Below, one piece after another: positions 1 through 8,734 of a DNA stretch of 64,000 nucleotides. Source of the DNA: Paenibacillus fonticola DSM 21315 (lineage in GTDB: Bacteria > Bacillota > Bacilli > Paenibacillales > Paenibacillaceae); contig NZ_KB907247.1 in assembly GCF_000381905.1 (NCBI RefSeq), positions 192,798-256,797 of the forward strand, in the 5' to 3' direction. The notes beneath the pieces are model-generated. The model did no database searches and was not told the DNA's origin. It worked only from the letters and a program-made list of their open reading frames with translations. Numbering within the stretch: position 1 is the first letter of the stretch; every line of letters begins with the position of its first letter. Both the position numbers and the translations under genes were made by a program.

Positions 1-1602
1 CTGGATATTTTCCCCGATCGCAAAGAGATATTGCTGTTCGGGGAGGAGGTATATACGTTCTTCGACAGTCCGGCACGAGTGCTCCCTCGAAGCGAGAAAT
101 ATGTCATCAACGGAACAAAAGTACGCCAATACGGAGCGCTGGTGCATGATGAGGAGAAGATGAAGAGATTCGGCCTGTCCCTTAACGATACGAACTGGCT
201 GAAAACGAAGCATGGAGCGGGCGAGATATTCCGCACGAACCTGTTCGTTAAACTGATCTCGTTGTCGCTAAACAAATTCGCGACGCTTGACCCCTATGGC
301 ATGGGCGTGGAAATGGAAGGCGACAAGCCAGGCTGGAACGATGCGATGAACGGCCTGCCAGGATTGTTCGGCTCCGGAATGAGCGAGACGTTCGAGCTGA
401 AACGGATCGTGAACCTGGTGATCGGGGCAAGCGAAATATACGGCGAGCGGCAGGTAGAGCTTCCAGCAGAGATGCATCAGCTGCTTGAGCGGGTAAGCTT
501 GTTAATGGAGCGCCAATACGCCGGGGAGCTTGAACAGTTCGATTATTGGGACCAAGTGGCTGCCGCTCGCGAGCAGTACCGCGACGAGATTCGCTTCGGA
601 ATCAGCGGTGAGTTGAAGCAGATTTCTTTAAGCGAGGCTGGGCGTATTTACAAGCAAATGCTGGACAAGATCGACCGAGGCATCGAGCGGGCTATTCAAC
701 TGGGTGATGGCCTGACACCGACATATTTCGTCTTCGAAGCGGTGGAATACGAGCCGGTTACGGATGCGCAGGGCAAACCTGTTATTAGCGGCTATGGTCT
801 GCCGAAGGTTATCGTAAAGAAGTTCGAAGCGAAGCCTTTACCGCACTTCCTTGAGGGGCCGGCCCGCTGGCTGAAGACGATCGGCGACAAGGCGCAAGCT
901 GAGAAAGCGTATGAGCTGATCCGGCAGAGCGATCTGTTCGATAAGGAAATCCAGATGTACAAAACCTCGGTAAGCCTGGATGGCGAATCCCAGGAAATCG
1001 GCCGGATTCGTGCGTTTACGCCGGGCTGGCTGGAGCGGGAGTCTGTGTTCCTCCACATGAGCTATAAATATTTGCTGGCGCTGCTGAAGAGCGGGTTGTA
1101 TGAGCAGTTTTTCGCGGAAATGAAGACGTCCCTGGTTCCGTTCATGGATCCTGCGGTCTACGGCCGCAGCACATTGGAGAACTCGTCGTTTATCGCTACG
1201 AGCGTCAACCCTGACCCTCATGTTCACGGCCGTGGTTTTGTAGCCCGCCTGAGCGGATCGACCGCGGAGTTTATCAGCATGTGGATCAAAATGATGATGG
1301 GCAGTCAGGTGTTCAGTGTTAAGGACGGCCGTTTGCAGCTTGCCTTTAAGCCGGCGCTGCCAGGCTGGCTGTTCGATGAGCAGGGGGAAGTCGCATTTAA
1401 ATTTCTTGGGAGCACAAAAGTGACCTACTATAATCCGCGCCGGGCAGACACATTCGGCCCGGGTAGAGCGGCGGTTGAGCGAATTCGGCTAACGAAGATA
1501 AATGGCTCTAAAGCCGATACCGCCGGTGATGTCATAAGCGGTGAACTGGCGCATCAAATTCGGAATGGCCTTGTGGCAGCGATCGATATTTATTTAAACT
1601 AA
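1..1602 (+). CDS. Cellobiose-phosphorylase-like (GH94-like) protein, 3' part
   Basis: The reading frame is open from the first base, so the start lies outside the window; 533 C-terminal residues are visible. The stretch GWNDAMNGLPG resembles the catalytic-domain WND region of inverting glycoside phosphorylases with an (alpha/alpha)6 barrel, and PHVHGRGFVARLSGS followed by a compact beta-rich tail fits the end of the large (about 1,100-residue) cellobiose-phosphorylase-like proteins of Paenibacillus. Such enzymes cleave beta-glucosides with phosphate in the cytoplasm. The assignment to this family rests on remembered resemblance; the substrate cannot be inferred. A weak terminator-like hairpin follows about 145 bases after the stop. 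Confidence 0.55.
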   Translation: MDIFPDRKEILLFGEEVYTFFDSPARVLPRSEKYVINGTKVRQYGALVHDEEKMKRFGLSLNDTNWLKTKHGAGEIFRTNLFVKLISLSLNKFATLDPYGMGVEMEGDKPGWNDAMNGLPGLFGSGMSETFELKRIVNLVIGASEIYGERQVELPAEMHQLLERVSLLMERQYAGELEQFDYWDQVAAAREQYRDEIRFGISGELKQISLSEAGRIYKQMLDKIDRGIERAIQLGDGLTPTYFVFEAVEYEPVTDAQGKPVISGYGLPKVIVKKFEAKPLPHFLEGPARWLKTIGDKAQAEKAYELIRQSDLFDKEIQMYKTSVSLDGESQEIGRIRAFTPGWLERESVFLHMSYKYLLALLKSGLYEQFFAEMKTSLVPFMDPAVYGRSTLENSSFIATSVNPDPHVHGRGFVARLSGSTAEFISMWIKMMMGSQVFSVKDGRLQLAFKPALPGWLFDEQGEVAFKFLGSTKVTYYNPRRADTFGPGRAAVERIRLTKINGSKADTAGDVISGELAHQIRNGLVAAIDIYLN

Positions 1603-1746
1603 TTTCTTAGTGTACATGTAATATGCAGTATATTATTGTTTACCAATGTTAGCCTGTGTTGACTCGCCTCTTCTTTAAATACACACTTGAACTACTTTGG
1701 TTTTTATAAACCACGATGTGGTGGCGTGTTACGGGTTTCGGGCATG

Positions 1747-1790
1747 AGCCAAGGGGACTTGACTATAGTCACTGTTCTTCTTGGCTTTTT
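1747..1790 (+). terminator. Possible terminator in a 458-base gene-poor gap
   Basis: AGCCAAG (1747-1753) pairs with CTTGGCT (1780-1786) and is followed by a run of T. The large loop contains the palindrome TGACTATAGTCA. It would end the upstream phosphorylase-like gene. The rest of 1603-2060 holds no convincing gene: a 27-codon hydrophobic frame at 1744-1827 overlaps this hairpin and lacks a good ribosome site. Confidence 0.3.
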
Positions 1791-2060
1791 CGTTGGATTC
1801 GCGAGCTCAATTGCAGTTAGCCAATGATGGATGCTGGGGAAAGTGCCTATTCTTTATTCCGCAACATTCGCAACATATTTAATCCCTAAGTACAATTGAA
1901 TCAGTCAGAATGATGTGATCGGATTGTACTATAAACCTTCCGGGCTAACTGTCGCTTTAAATCTGGAGGGAATGCCATCGGCAGCTGGAATATTCAAGTG
2001 TTCTCTTCTATTAAATATTTTGCCAGTTGTTTTAGAATATTCTTTCCCTGGCTGCCTCCT

Positions 2061-3170
2061 TTAATGATGCCGATGCTGGAATCCATAGTCTTTTACTTTA
2101 AATGTGAAGTTGCATGTAATGTTTAATTTCGGATATTCCTCTCTCCAGTTCATTTCCTTCCAGTCTTTGTAGCTCATGCTGTTTCGAACAAAATTCCCAA
2201 CGCCGAGGCTATCGGCCTTTAACGCTTGAAGTTTCTTAATAATCTGATTCCCTCGTCGGGTCATTTCCTCGGAAACCTTTCGCTCAAATTCTTGCAAATC
2301 TCCATGGTTACTAAGGGTTAATTCACCTGGATAATCAACTACCGATGCTTTTACTTTAAGATGGAGCTTGATCTCAGGATTTCCTGGATTTGTTCGTACT
2401 AATTTAACCATTCTCTTGCTTTGTAGAGAATCGAAAAAGACTGATACAATCTTGTTGGATTCTTCAGTTAAATTGACAGTGAACTCACCCCTTTTGAAGC
2501 TTCTATAGAGGCAAGTAAATATGATCCCTTCTTCTGAATTGATTTCACCAACATACTTGTCATCACGAAATAGCCCGATACCCTGAACAGCAACGCTGTC
2601 CGTTTCACTCCTGATAATTGGTGCAATTGGGTCTTGTCCGTCATTGTAATAGTCTCTTAAAAAGGAATAAAGCGTAGTTTTCGGGATGATATGCTCACCT
2701 GATTCTTTTGCAATAACCCCGTCGATATATTTTCCCGTTCGGGGAAAAGACTCATAATCTTTGCTGAGTAAGCTTGCAGCATCCCCGTCTACGATGACAA
2801 TTTTCACTGTTTCGGACACGGTAGGATCTCGGTAATACGTACCAATACTATCCCAGATCCCTTGCTCTGCTTGTGATCGGCCAAATAGAATTAGACGTAA
2901 TTGTCCACTGACTAACTTCAGATTTGTCTGTCTGGCCAGCTTCATTTGGCCGACCTTATTGCTGATCGCCACCGTCTGCAGAAATTCCCGGCCCTCTTTG
3001 ATTTCCGGGTTAGCAATCGGTACACTTATTGCAATTTTTAGCTGTCCATCGGGTAACAGGTCTTGCGAGGTAGATTGCACAAACCCGATTTTATCAATAA
3101 TTCGTTCATCGGAGCCACACCCGCAAAGCAGCACTACAGCTAGGAGTACCCATATTTGATGCCTGTTCAA
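2061..3170 (-). CDS. Ger(x)C family spore germination lipoprotein
   Basis: 369 residues. The N-terminus is a lipoprotein signal: a basic start, a hydrophobic run, and the lipobox LCGC with the acylated Cys at about residue 18. The rest matches the Ger(x)C fold, the C subunit of GerA-type nutrient germinant receptors, which sits on the outer face of the spore inner membrane. It is the last gene of a minus-strand A-B-C operon; its start overlaps the end of the B-subunit gene by 4 bases (3167-3170), which indicates translational coupling. No strong terminator was seen downstream. The germinant cannot be read from sequence. Confidence 0.93.
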   Translation of the reverse strand: MNRHQIWVLLAVVLLCGCGSDERIIDKIGFVQSTSQDLLPDGQLKIAISVPIANPEIKEGREFLQTVAISNKVGQMKLARQTNLKLVSGQLRLILFGRSQAEQGIWDSIGTYYRDPTVSETVKIVIVDGDAASLLSKDYESFPRTGKYIDGVIAKESGEHIIPKTTLYSFLRDYYNDGQDPIAPIIRSETDSVAVQGIGLFRDDKYVGEINSEEGIIFTCLYRSFKRGEFTVNLTEESNKIVSVFFDSLQSKRMVKLVRTNPGNPEIKLHLKVKASVVDYPGELTLSNHGDLQEFERKVSEEMTRRGNQIIKKLQALKADSLGVGNFVRNSMSYKDWKEMNWREEYPKLNITCNFTFKVKDYGFQHRHH

Positions 3171-4243
3171 GTAATTTCACCTCTTATTCTTTGTGTCAGC
3201 AGCAAGATAACCAAAAGAACGGGGAGCACAATAGCGATACCTGTTGACAGATACCCTAAATTGCTGGACCAATTCATCACTTCTACGAGTGTATCGGGAA
3301 TTAGTGCTATGACAAAGACCGCTATAACTAAAAAAAGGGCCAAAAGCTTCTTAGGAGCACGAATCATCGTGTGAGTCGTTTCCAATGCTGCCCATAAATA
3401 CATACCTGCGGTGATTAAAATAGAAAAAAGGAAGAAACCATAAAATAAATTTTCCGTACCCTGAACAAATGGCAACTGAATATAGGCAAGGATGTTGAGG
3501 ATGGGAAATTGTATGGTGCTTAAATGCTTATAACCATAAAATCCGAAAGTGATAAAGCAAACATAGATGTATACAATGGAAACCATTGAATTGCTAACTA
3601 ATAAGGATTTAATCAGCTTGGTCTTCCGGTTAATATAAGGAAAAAACAATAAACCCATCTCAAACCCAATGAAGTTAAAGTATAGATTTGACGCACCAGA
3701 TACTGACATATGATGATCACGAAAGACAAAGGGGGTTAAACGTGCCCATTCGAAATCTTTGAAGTAATATAGCATTAATAAAAGTAATGGAACCGTTAGC
3801 CAGTAGAAGATTGTAGCGGCTTTTGCAATATTATATATCCCTTTAATAATGAGAAGGAAAAGTAATACATCTACAATGAATTTGAAAATGGTCGGATTCG
3901 CAGTGGGGTAAGCTACCATTTGAAATACAATAATATAGTATTTTGCAATCAGGCACCCGGTTGCCGACCAAATCCCGATCAATACCCAATAGAGAGGATA
4001 TAAAATGAATTTAGGAATGGACTGCTCCAGGATTTTGAATATGGATCTGCCTTGTCCAAGATGGTAAACGATCGCAATTAACAATATATTCAAGGTGGAA
4101 AGTAAAAAGGCAATAGGCAGCACCAACCATCCATTGGTACCAAATTGTTCGGCTAACAACCGGGGAAGAGTGAAAATTCCCATACCTACTTGGCTCATAT
4201 AAATTAGGATGGTTGCATGGAATGGTGAAAGTTTTTCTGTCAT
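3167..4243 (-). CDS. GerAB/GerKB-type spore germination permease
   Basis: 358 residues with about ten hydrophobic segments and the N-terminal pattern SQVGMGIFTLPR typical of endospore germination permeases of the amino acid/polyamine/organocation superfamily. The B subunit is the membrane part of the germinant receptor and is thought to bind the nutrient. It lies 12 bases downstream of the A-subunit gene and overlaps the C-subunit gene by 4 bases. Length and topology are normal for the family. Confidence 0.93.
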   Translation of the reverse strand: MTEKLSPFHATILIYMSQVGMGIFTLPRLLAEQFGTNGWLVLPIAFLLSTLNILLIAIVYHLGQGRSIFKILEQSIPKFILYPLYWVLIGIWSATGCLIAKYYIIVFQMVAYPTANPTIFKFIVDVLLFLLIIKGIYNIAKAATIFYWLTVPLLLLMLYYFKDFEWARLTPFVFRDHHMSVSGASNLYFNFIGFEMGLLFFPYINRKTKLIKSLLVSNSMVSIVYIYVCFITFGFYGYKHLSTIQFPILNILAYIQLPFVQGTENLFYGFFLFSILITAGMYLWAALETTHTMIRAPKKLLALFLVIAVFVIALIPDTLVEVMNWSSNLGYLSTGIAIVLPVLLVILLLTQRIRGEIT

Positions 4244-4255
4244 GTCCGCCTCTCC

Positions 4256-5677
4256 TTATTTCTTCATTTTATTCCGGACGGTATTAGGCGACTTGCTTTG
4301 TGATGGTCTCTCGATCAAAAATCTGTAAGGAGCAATAATAAATGTGTCCTTCCAATCATTAAGTTTGAATGGGGCGATAGGCGTCAAATAGGATGTTCCC
4401 AGACTGGTAAGTCCACTCATGTGTATCACGATAGCCCCGATTCCAGCGACAATTCCAAAATTCCCCCATAATCCTGCCAAAATAATAAGAAAGAAGCGCA
4501 GCAGCCGAACTGAGGCACTCATAATATATACCGGGGTCACGAACGAAGCGATGGCAGAAGACGCCACTGCTATGATGAGAATATTACTGGTCAGACCCGC
4601 CTGAACGACTGCCTGCCCGATTACGATCCCCCCTACGATACCAATAGTTTGTGCAATCTTAGTAGGTAAACGGGCCCCTGCTTCTCGAAGCAACTCAATT
4701 GTAATCTCCAGGAAAAGTGCTTCGTAAAGAGGAGGAAAAGGTACTTTATTTCTGGATTCCGTCAAGGTAATAAGCAAATTCTCTGGAATCATTTCATAAT
4801 GAAATGTTGTCACAGATACATAGATCGCTGTAAATAAAAGGGTGATAACAAGCGCCAGGAATCTTAATAGTCGAATTGCACTGCCAAGCAGCCAGCGCTG
4901 ATAATAATCATCGGAAGAGGAAACAAACTCGAAGAAGGAGGCTGGGGCACTGAAGAGGCTCGGGCTCCCATTCAGCATGCCTACAACTCTACCCGCCACG
5001 AGCTTTGAGGCGATTGCATCCGGCCGCTCTGTCGTAAGAAATTGCGGGAAAATGGAGTAAGGGGAGTCATCAATATATTGGAGCAGCATGTTAGTATCAA
5101 ATACGGAGTCCATTTCAACATTAGACACACGGTACTTGATCTTCTCCACAAAATCCATGTTCACCAGATCTTTAATATATAAAAGATAGAAATCTGTTTT
5201 AGTTACTTCTCCCACGGATATTTTGACTACTTTTAAATGTGAGCTTTTGACCCTCATTCGGATCAGCGCCAAGTTAATTTCAGCCTGTTCAGCAAAAGCA
5301 TCATGCGGGCCTGTAATTACACTTTCGGTCTCCGATTGAGATACTGACCGTGATTTATATCCAGCAACATTAATAAGGTAAGCATTCTCCTGGAAAAATA
5401 AAGCGGCTTGTCCTGATGCGATTTCGATCACCAATAATTTACTGTCTGTAGTTAGGCTGAAGTTGGGTTGGTCTAATAAACGCGGCAAATCCATTACTTG
5501 AATATGCACTAGAGGTTCGACAACATTTCGATAAAGACTGTTCGCATCAATCAGGGAACTACAGTAGAGCAAGTCAATTTGATTGTCTAAATAGGTGTGA
5601 TGAACAAAATCTGCACAGTCTTCAAATTCGGAAATGACATGTTCTGGGGAAGGCCGATCGGTTGGTTTCTTCTTCAT
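4256..5677 (-). CDS. GerA-type spore germination protein, A subunit
   Basis: 473 residues. The soluble N-terminal half (about residues 1-250) is followed by several membrane segments (about 265-440), the normal layout for GerAA/GerKA proteins. Typical family stretches include TGPHDAFAEQAEINLALIR and PFPPLYEALFLEITIELLRE. It is the first gene of the receptor operon; a good ribosome site (GAAGGGG) precedes the ATG. Sporulation-specific sigma-G expression is expected from the family, but no clear sigma-G promoter was recognised upstream. Confidence 0.93.
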   Translation of the reverse strand: MKKKPTDRPSPEHVISEFEDCADFVHHTYLDNQIDLLYCSSLIDANSLYRNVVEPLVHIQVMDLPRLLDQPNFSLTTDSKLLVIEIASGQAALFFQENAYLINVAGYKSRSVSQSETESVITGPHDAFAEQAEINLALIRMRVKSSHLKVVKISVGEVTKTDFYLLYIKDLVNMDFVEKIKYRVSNVEMDSVFDTNMLLQYIDDSPYSIFPQFLTTERPDAIASKLVAGRVVGMLNGSPSLFSAPASFFEFVSSSDDYYQRWLLGSAIRLLRFLALVITLLFTAIYVSVTTFHYEMIPENLLITLTESRNKVPFPPLYEALFLEITIELLREAGARLPTKIAQTIGIVGGIVIGQAVVQAGLTSNILIIAVASSAIASFVTPVYIMSASVRLLRFFLIILAGLWGNFGIVAGIGAIVIHMSGLTSLGTSYLTPIAPFKLNDWKDTFIIAPYRFLIERPSQSKSPNTVRNKMKK

Positions 5678-5718
5678 GGAAAAACCCCTTCATGTGTTAC
5701 TAGTTCAGGAGTTATATT

Positions 5719-6042
5719 GTGCTTTTTATGGAATTATATACATTTATTATTTACGTCTCTCTCTATATATTGGCGTGTCACCAGAAGAATATAGCACCGG
5801 AACGTAAGAATATTTTAAACTTGATCTTGTGGTTATTCAGTGATAAAAAGGAAGTACTTGGTCGCAAGATAATACAATTTATAACAACCAGAGGGCAGTC
5901 TTTAATGTTGATATTAGGGGCTGCCCTTATTGTTATCTTGGAACGAAATGACCAGAGGTTAAGACTGAACGAGCAAATCGATGAAAGGGACAAGGGGGAA
6001 TACCAGGGATTGGAGGGAAATCCGATTGAATTGAGAGGATAG
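5719..6042 (+). CDS. Small hypothetical protein, possible membrane peptide
   Basis: Up to 107 residues, divergent from the germination operon. No family recognised and no ribosome site before the first ATG. A shorter version starting at ATG 5905 (46 residues), preceded by AGAGGGC, would encode one hydrophobic segment (LILGAALIVILE) followed by a charged tail. It could be a small membrane protein, a gene remnant, or chance. It lies where one would expect a partner kinase for the response regulator at 6209, but no kinase motif is present. Confidence 0.25.
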   Translation: MLFMELYTFIIYVSLYILACHQKNIAPERKNILNLILWLFSDKKEVLGRKIIQFITTRGQSLMLILGAALIVILERNDQRLRLNEQIDERDKGEYQGLEGNPIELRG

Positions 6043-6046
6043 CGGG

Positions 6047-6202
6047 ATGATTCTTATTCTAAAGGTTCCGGTGTCGGAAACAGCCAAAGTGTTTAAAGAG
6101 ACTTCAATGTTTTATAGAAAGAAAGAACAGAGTCTGATAATGGCGATCAATAATCGGAAGAGCCAAACACCTGTACATCCAAAATTCTATCCGAGGAGGT
6201 AA
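6047..6202 (+). CDS. Short unrecognised open frame upstream of response regulator
   Basis: 51 codons from ATG 6047 to TAA 6200-6202, ending 6 bases before the response regulator start. The C-terminal half is basic. Its stop overlaps the ribosome site (GAGGAGGT) of the next gene, so it could be translationally coupled or may simply be leader sequence. No family recognised. Confidence 0.2.
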   Translation: MILILKVPVSETAKVFKETSMFYRKKEQSLIMAINNRKSQTPVHPKFYPRR

Positions 6203-6208
6203 AGCGCC

Positions 6209-7009
6209 ATGAGGACCCGAACGATTCTCATCGTCGATGACGAACCGAGATCGCGAGAAGGTATGAAGAAAATACTTAGGGTATGGGCGGCAGGACAATA
6301 TGAGATCCTTACGGCAAGCGGCGGAGGGGCCGCTATGCAAATTCTTGAGGAGACTCCCGTGGAACTGATGATAACGGACATACGTATGCCTGAGATCAGT
6401 GGTCTTGCTTTAGTTAGCCAACTGAGGAAGAAAAGTATTCAGCGTCAGCCATCTGTTATCCTCGTCTCCGGCCATGCCCAGTTTGAGTACGCCCAGGAAG
6501 CGCTTCGTTTGTCCGTAGTGGACTATTTGCTGAAGCCGATCGGCCGGGAAAAGTTGATTGCCTCGGTGGAGGATGCACTAAAGGTCGTGGAAGAGCAGGA
6601 TGATATCGACTACATGCGGAAGATGACTGATCCGAAATTGATGGCCGTCAGGAATGAGGAAGCAGGATTAAGCGAGCCGATCCGCCAGGCGATGCAATAT
6701 GTTGAAATGCATATAGAGGAGGCAATTAGCCAGCAAGAAGTCGCTGCGCATGTACATCTGAACGGGAGTTATTTCAGCTCGCTTTTCAAAGAACAATGCC
6801 AAATGAATTTTAGCGAATACGTTACCCGCAGAAAATTGCAAAAAGCGAAGGAATTGCTGCTGAAAACAAATTTGACTATAGCAGAAGTTGCACAACGTAT
6901 CGGCTATCAGAGTGTCAAATATTTTAATAAGCTGTTTAAAGAATACGAAGGAATGAGTCCGGGCCAGTACCGGTCCATGAGGAATGGAATGGTAGCCCAC
7001 ATTCAATAA
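6209..7009 (+). CDS. YesN-type response regulator (receiver + AraC HTH)
   Basis: 266 residues. Residues 1-125 form a receiver domain with the acidic pair in VDDE, phosphoacceptor Asp57 in MITDIRMPE, and the conserved Lys in LLKPIG. Residues 160-260 form an AraC/XylS double helix-turn-helix ending with GYQSVKYFNKLFKEYEGMS. Such regulators pair with YesM-type kinases and control sugar ABC operons. Here the likely target is the transporter operon that starts at 7266, but no cognate sensor kinase gene is next to it. A strong ribosome site GAGGAGGT precedes ATG 6209. It is shorter than the common YesN form of about 500 residues because it lacks the usual middle region. Confidence 0.9.
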   Translation: MRTRTILIVDDEPRSREGMKKILRVWAAGQYEILTASGGGAAMQILEETPVELMITDIRMPEISGLALVSQLRKKSIQRQPSVILVSGHAQFEYAQEALRLSVVDYLLKPIGREKLIASVEDALKVVEEQDDIDYMRKMTDPKLMAVRNEEAGLSEPIRQAMQYVEMHIEEAISQQEVAAHVHLNGSYFSSLFKEQCQMNFSEYVTRRKLQKAKELLLKTNLTIAEVAQRIGYQSVKYFNKLFKEYEGMSPGQYRSMRNGMVAHIQ

Positions 7010-7208
7010 TGGCTCCGCAAAGGGAATTCCTTTAATAGACGTATTCTTTATTGCAACAGCTTGCGGCAGGAATAAAGGAGAATGCGCCAGTAATGGCGGT
7101 GAGAAATCTTCTTGAAAGTGGTGAGTCTATGGGAGAACTAGAACAAAATCCAAAAAAAGAGGAAGCATTCCTAAAGATAGGTCCCTTATGTCTTAGTACT
7201 ATAGGCTC

Positions 7209-7229
7209 TATAATGTGTATGCGGTTACA
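7209..7229 (+). promoter_or_regulatory. Candidate promoter with overlapping cre (CcpA) site
   Basis: TATAAT at 7209-7214 is a perfect -10 box; the -35 region is weak. TGTATGCGGTTACA at 7216-7229 differs at one position from the catabolite responsive element consensus TGWAANCGNTNWCA and covers the expected transcription start. CcpA binding here would repress the sugar transporter operon when preferred carbon sources are present. A weak -35 fits dependence on an activator such as the upstream AraC-type regulator. Confidence 0.55.
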
Positions 7230-7265
7230 AGAAAACAATGAAACAAAAAAAAGGGGAGGCAAAGT

Positions 7266-8672
7266 ATGAAAAAAATGAAGCGTGTTTTAGTCGGACTTTC
7301 TTTAATGCTCTTAATGTCAACTGCTCTTGCAGCGTGTGGCGGTGGCGGAAACTCAAAGGAAGCGAGCTCACCAAACAATACAGCCCCAACAACTGACAAT
7401 GGTTCGGCTTCCAAAGGCGGGGAAAAACCGAAAGTTACTATTAATCTCTGGAGCTTCACGGATGAGATTCCGAACATGACGCAAAAATATTTGGAAACCC
7501 ATCCTGATGCGAACGTGGAATTCAAAACTACGATTATAGCAACTACCGATGGTGCTTATCAGCCGGCACTTGACCAGGCACTGGCCGGGGGCGGTAAAGA
7601 TGCCCCGGACATTTATGCGGCTGAAGCTGCGTTCGTGCTCAAATATACACAAGGCGACGCATCCACTTATGCCGCCAATTATGCGGACCTGGGCCTTGAC
7701 GATCAAATGGTAAAGGATGCGGGCATCGCTCAATATTCCGTTGATATCGGCAGCAAAGACGGCCAACTGAAAGGCCTAGGTTACCAAGCAACAGGCGGAG
7801 CCTTTATCTACCGCCGCTCTCTTGCGAAAGATACTTTTGGTACGGACGATCCAGCCACGATCAAAAATGAAATTGGCCCTGGCTGGGATAAATTCTTCGA
7901 TGCAGCTGCGAAGCTGAAAGCCAAAGGCTACGGTATCGTATCGGGAGACGGCGATATGTGGCATGCCATCGAGAACAGTTCTGACAAGGGTTGGATTGTT
8001 GATGGAAAGCTTCATATCGATCCGAAGCGGGAAGAGTTCCTTGATCTTGCCAAGAAGCTGAAAGACAATGGTTATCATAACGATACGCGGGACTGGCAGG
8101 AAGCATGGTTTGCAGATATGTCCGGCACTGGCACTCAACCGATATTTGGTTTCTTCGGTCCAGCATGGCTCATCAACTACGTCATGAACGATCAAGTCAA
8201 AGATACTAATGGCGACTGGGCTGTTACTGAGCCGCCAACAGGCTTCTTCTGGGGTGGTACATGGCTGCTAGCCAACAATGAGGTGACTAAGGACGAGGCC
8301 AAGAAGGCAGCAGTTGCCGACTTTATTAAATGGGTTACGCTGGATACATCTGAGAAAGGCCTTCAATATTTCTGGGCTAACGGTACGATGAAGGACGGCG
8401 AGCAAGGTACGAAGGACAGTGTTGCATCCTCCGTCGTAATGTCGAAGTCCAACGGCGAAGTTGAACTGCTCGGCGGACAGAACATGTTTGACGTGTTCGT
8501 TCCAGCAAACGCTAATGCTTCAGGTAAAAACCTGACTCAATTCGATGAGTCGATAAATCTGCTCTGGCGCGATCAAGTACGTGAGTACACCTCAGGCAAC
8601 AAAGACCGTGAAAGTGCAATTAAAACCTTCAAACAGCAGGTCAAAGACCAGCTTGACATTGATAGCGAATAA
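7266..8672 (+). CDS. Sugar ABC transporter substrate-binding lipoprotein
   Basis: 468 residues. A lipoprotein signal peptide with lipobox ALAAC (Cys at about residue 24) is followed by a Gly/Ser-rich linker and a family 1 extracellular solute-binding fold. It captures a sugar or oligosaccharide outside the membrane for the two permeases encoded downstream. Ribosome site GGGGAGG precedes the ATG. A strong hairpin separates it from the permease genes, a common way to make more binding protein than permease. The sugar cannot be inferred. Confidence 0.92.
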   Translation: MKKMKRVLVGLSLMLLMSTALAACGGGGNSKEASSPNNTAPTTDNGSASKGGEKPKVTINLWSFTDEIPNMTQKYLETHPDANVEFKTTIIATTDGAYQPALDQALAGGGKDAPDIYAAEAAFVLKYTQGDASTYAANYADLGLDDQMVKDAGIAQYSVDIGSKDGQLKGLGYQATGGAFIYRRSLAKDTFGTDDPATIKNEIGPGWDKFFDAAAKLKAKGYGIVSGDGDMWHAIENSSDKGWIVDGKLHIDPKREEFLDLAKKLKDNGYHNDTRDWQEAWFADMSGTGTQPIFGFFGPAWLINYVMNDQVKDTNGDWAVTEPPTGFFWGGTWLLANNEVTKDEAKKAAVADFIKWVTLDTSEKGLQYFWANGTMKDGEQGTKDSVASSVVMSKSNGEVELLGGQNMFDVFVPANANASGKNLTQFDESINLLWRDQVREYTSGNKDRESAIKTFKQQVKDQLDIDSE

Positions 8673-8682
8673 GAAGAAGCGC

Positions 8683-8710
8683 AAGGGGCGGGGGAGTTCC
8701 CCCGCCCCTT
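8683..8710 (+). terminator. GC-rich hairpin between binding protein and permease genes
   Basis: A perfect 12-bp stem (AAGGGGCGGGGG, 8683-8694, with CCCCCGCCCCTT, 8699-8710) and a 4-base loop. No T-run follows, so it is better read as an mRNA stabiliser of the upstream message or a partial terminator than as a full intrinsic terminator. Confidence 0.7.
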
Positions 8711-8734
8711 CATATCAACTAGTGAGGTGAGAGC

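Noticed and set aside
838-1227. Minus-strand frames opposite the phosphorylase-like gene and, likewise, opposite narG, GH42 and other GC-rich genes
   Set aside because: These mirror the codon structure of the real genes and lack ribosome sites and domains.
1744-1827. 27-residue hydrophobic peptide, possible type I toxin
   Set aside because: Poor ribosome site, overlap with a terminator-like hairpin, and no known toxin family resemblance or antisense promoter evidence.
7051-7269. 72-codon frame before the binding-protein gene
   Set aside because: A promoter and a cre site lie inside it, and it has no ribosome site or recognisable domain.
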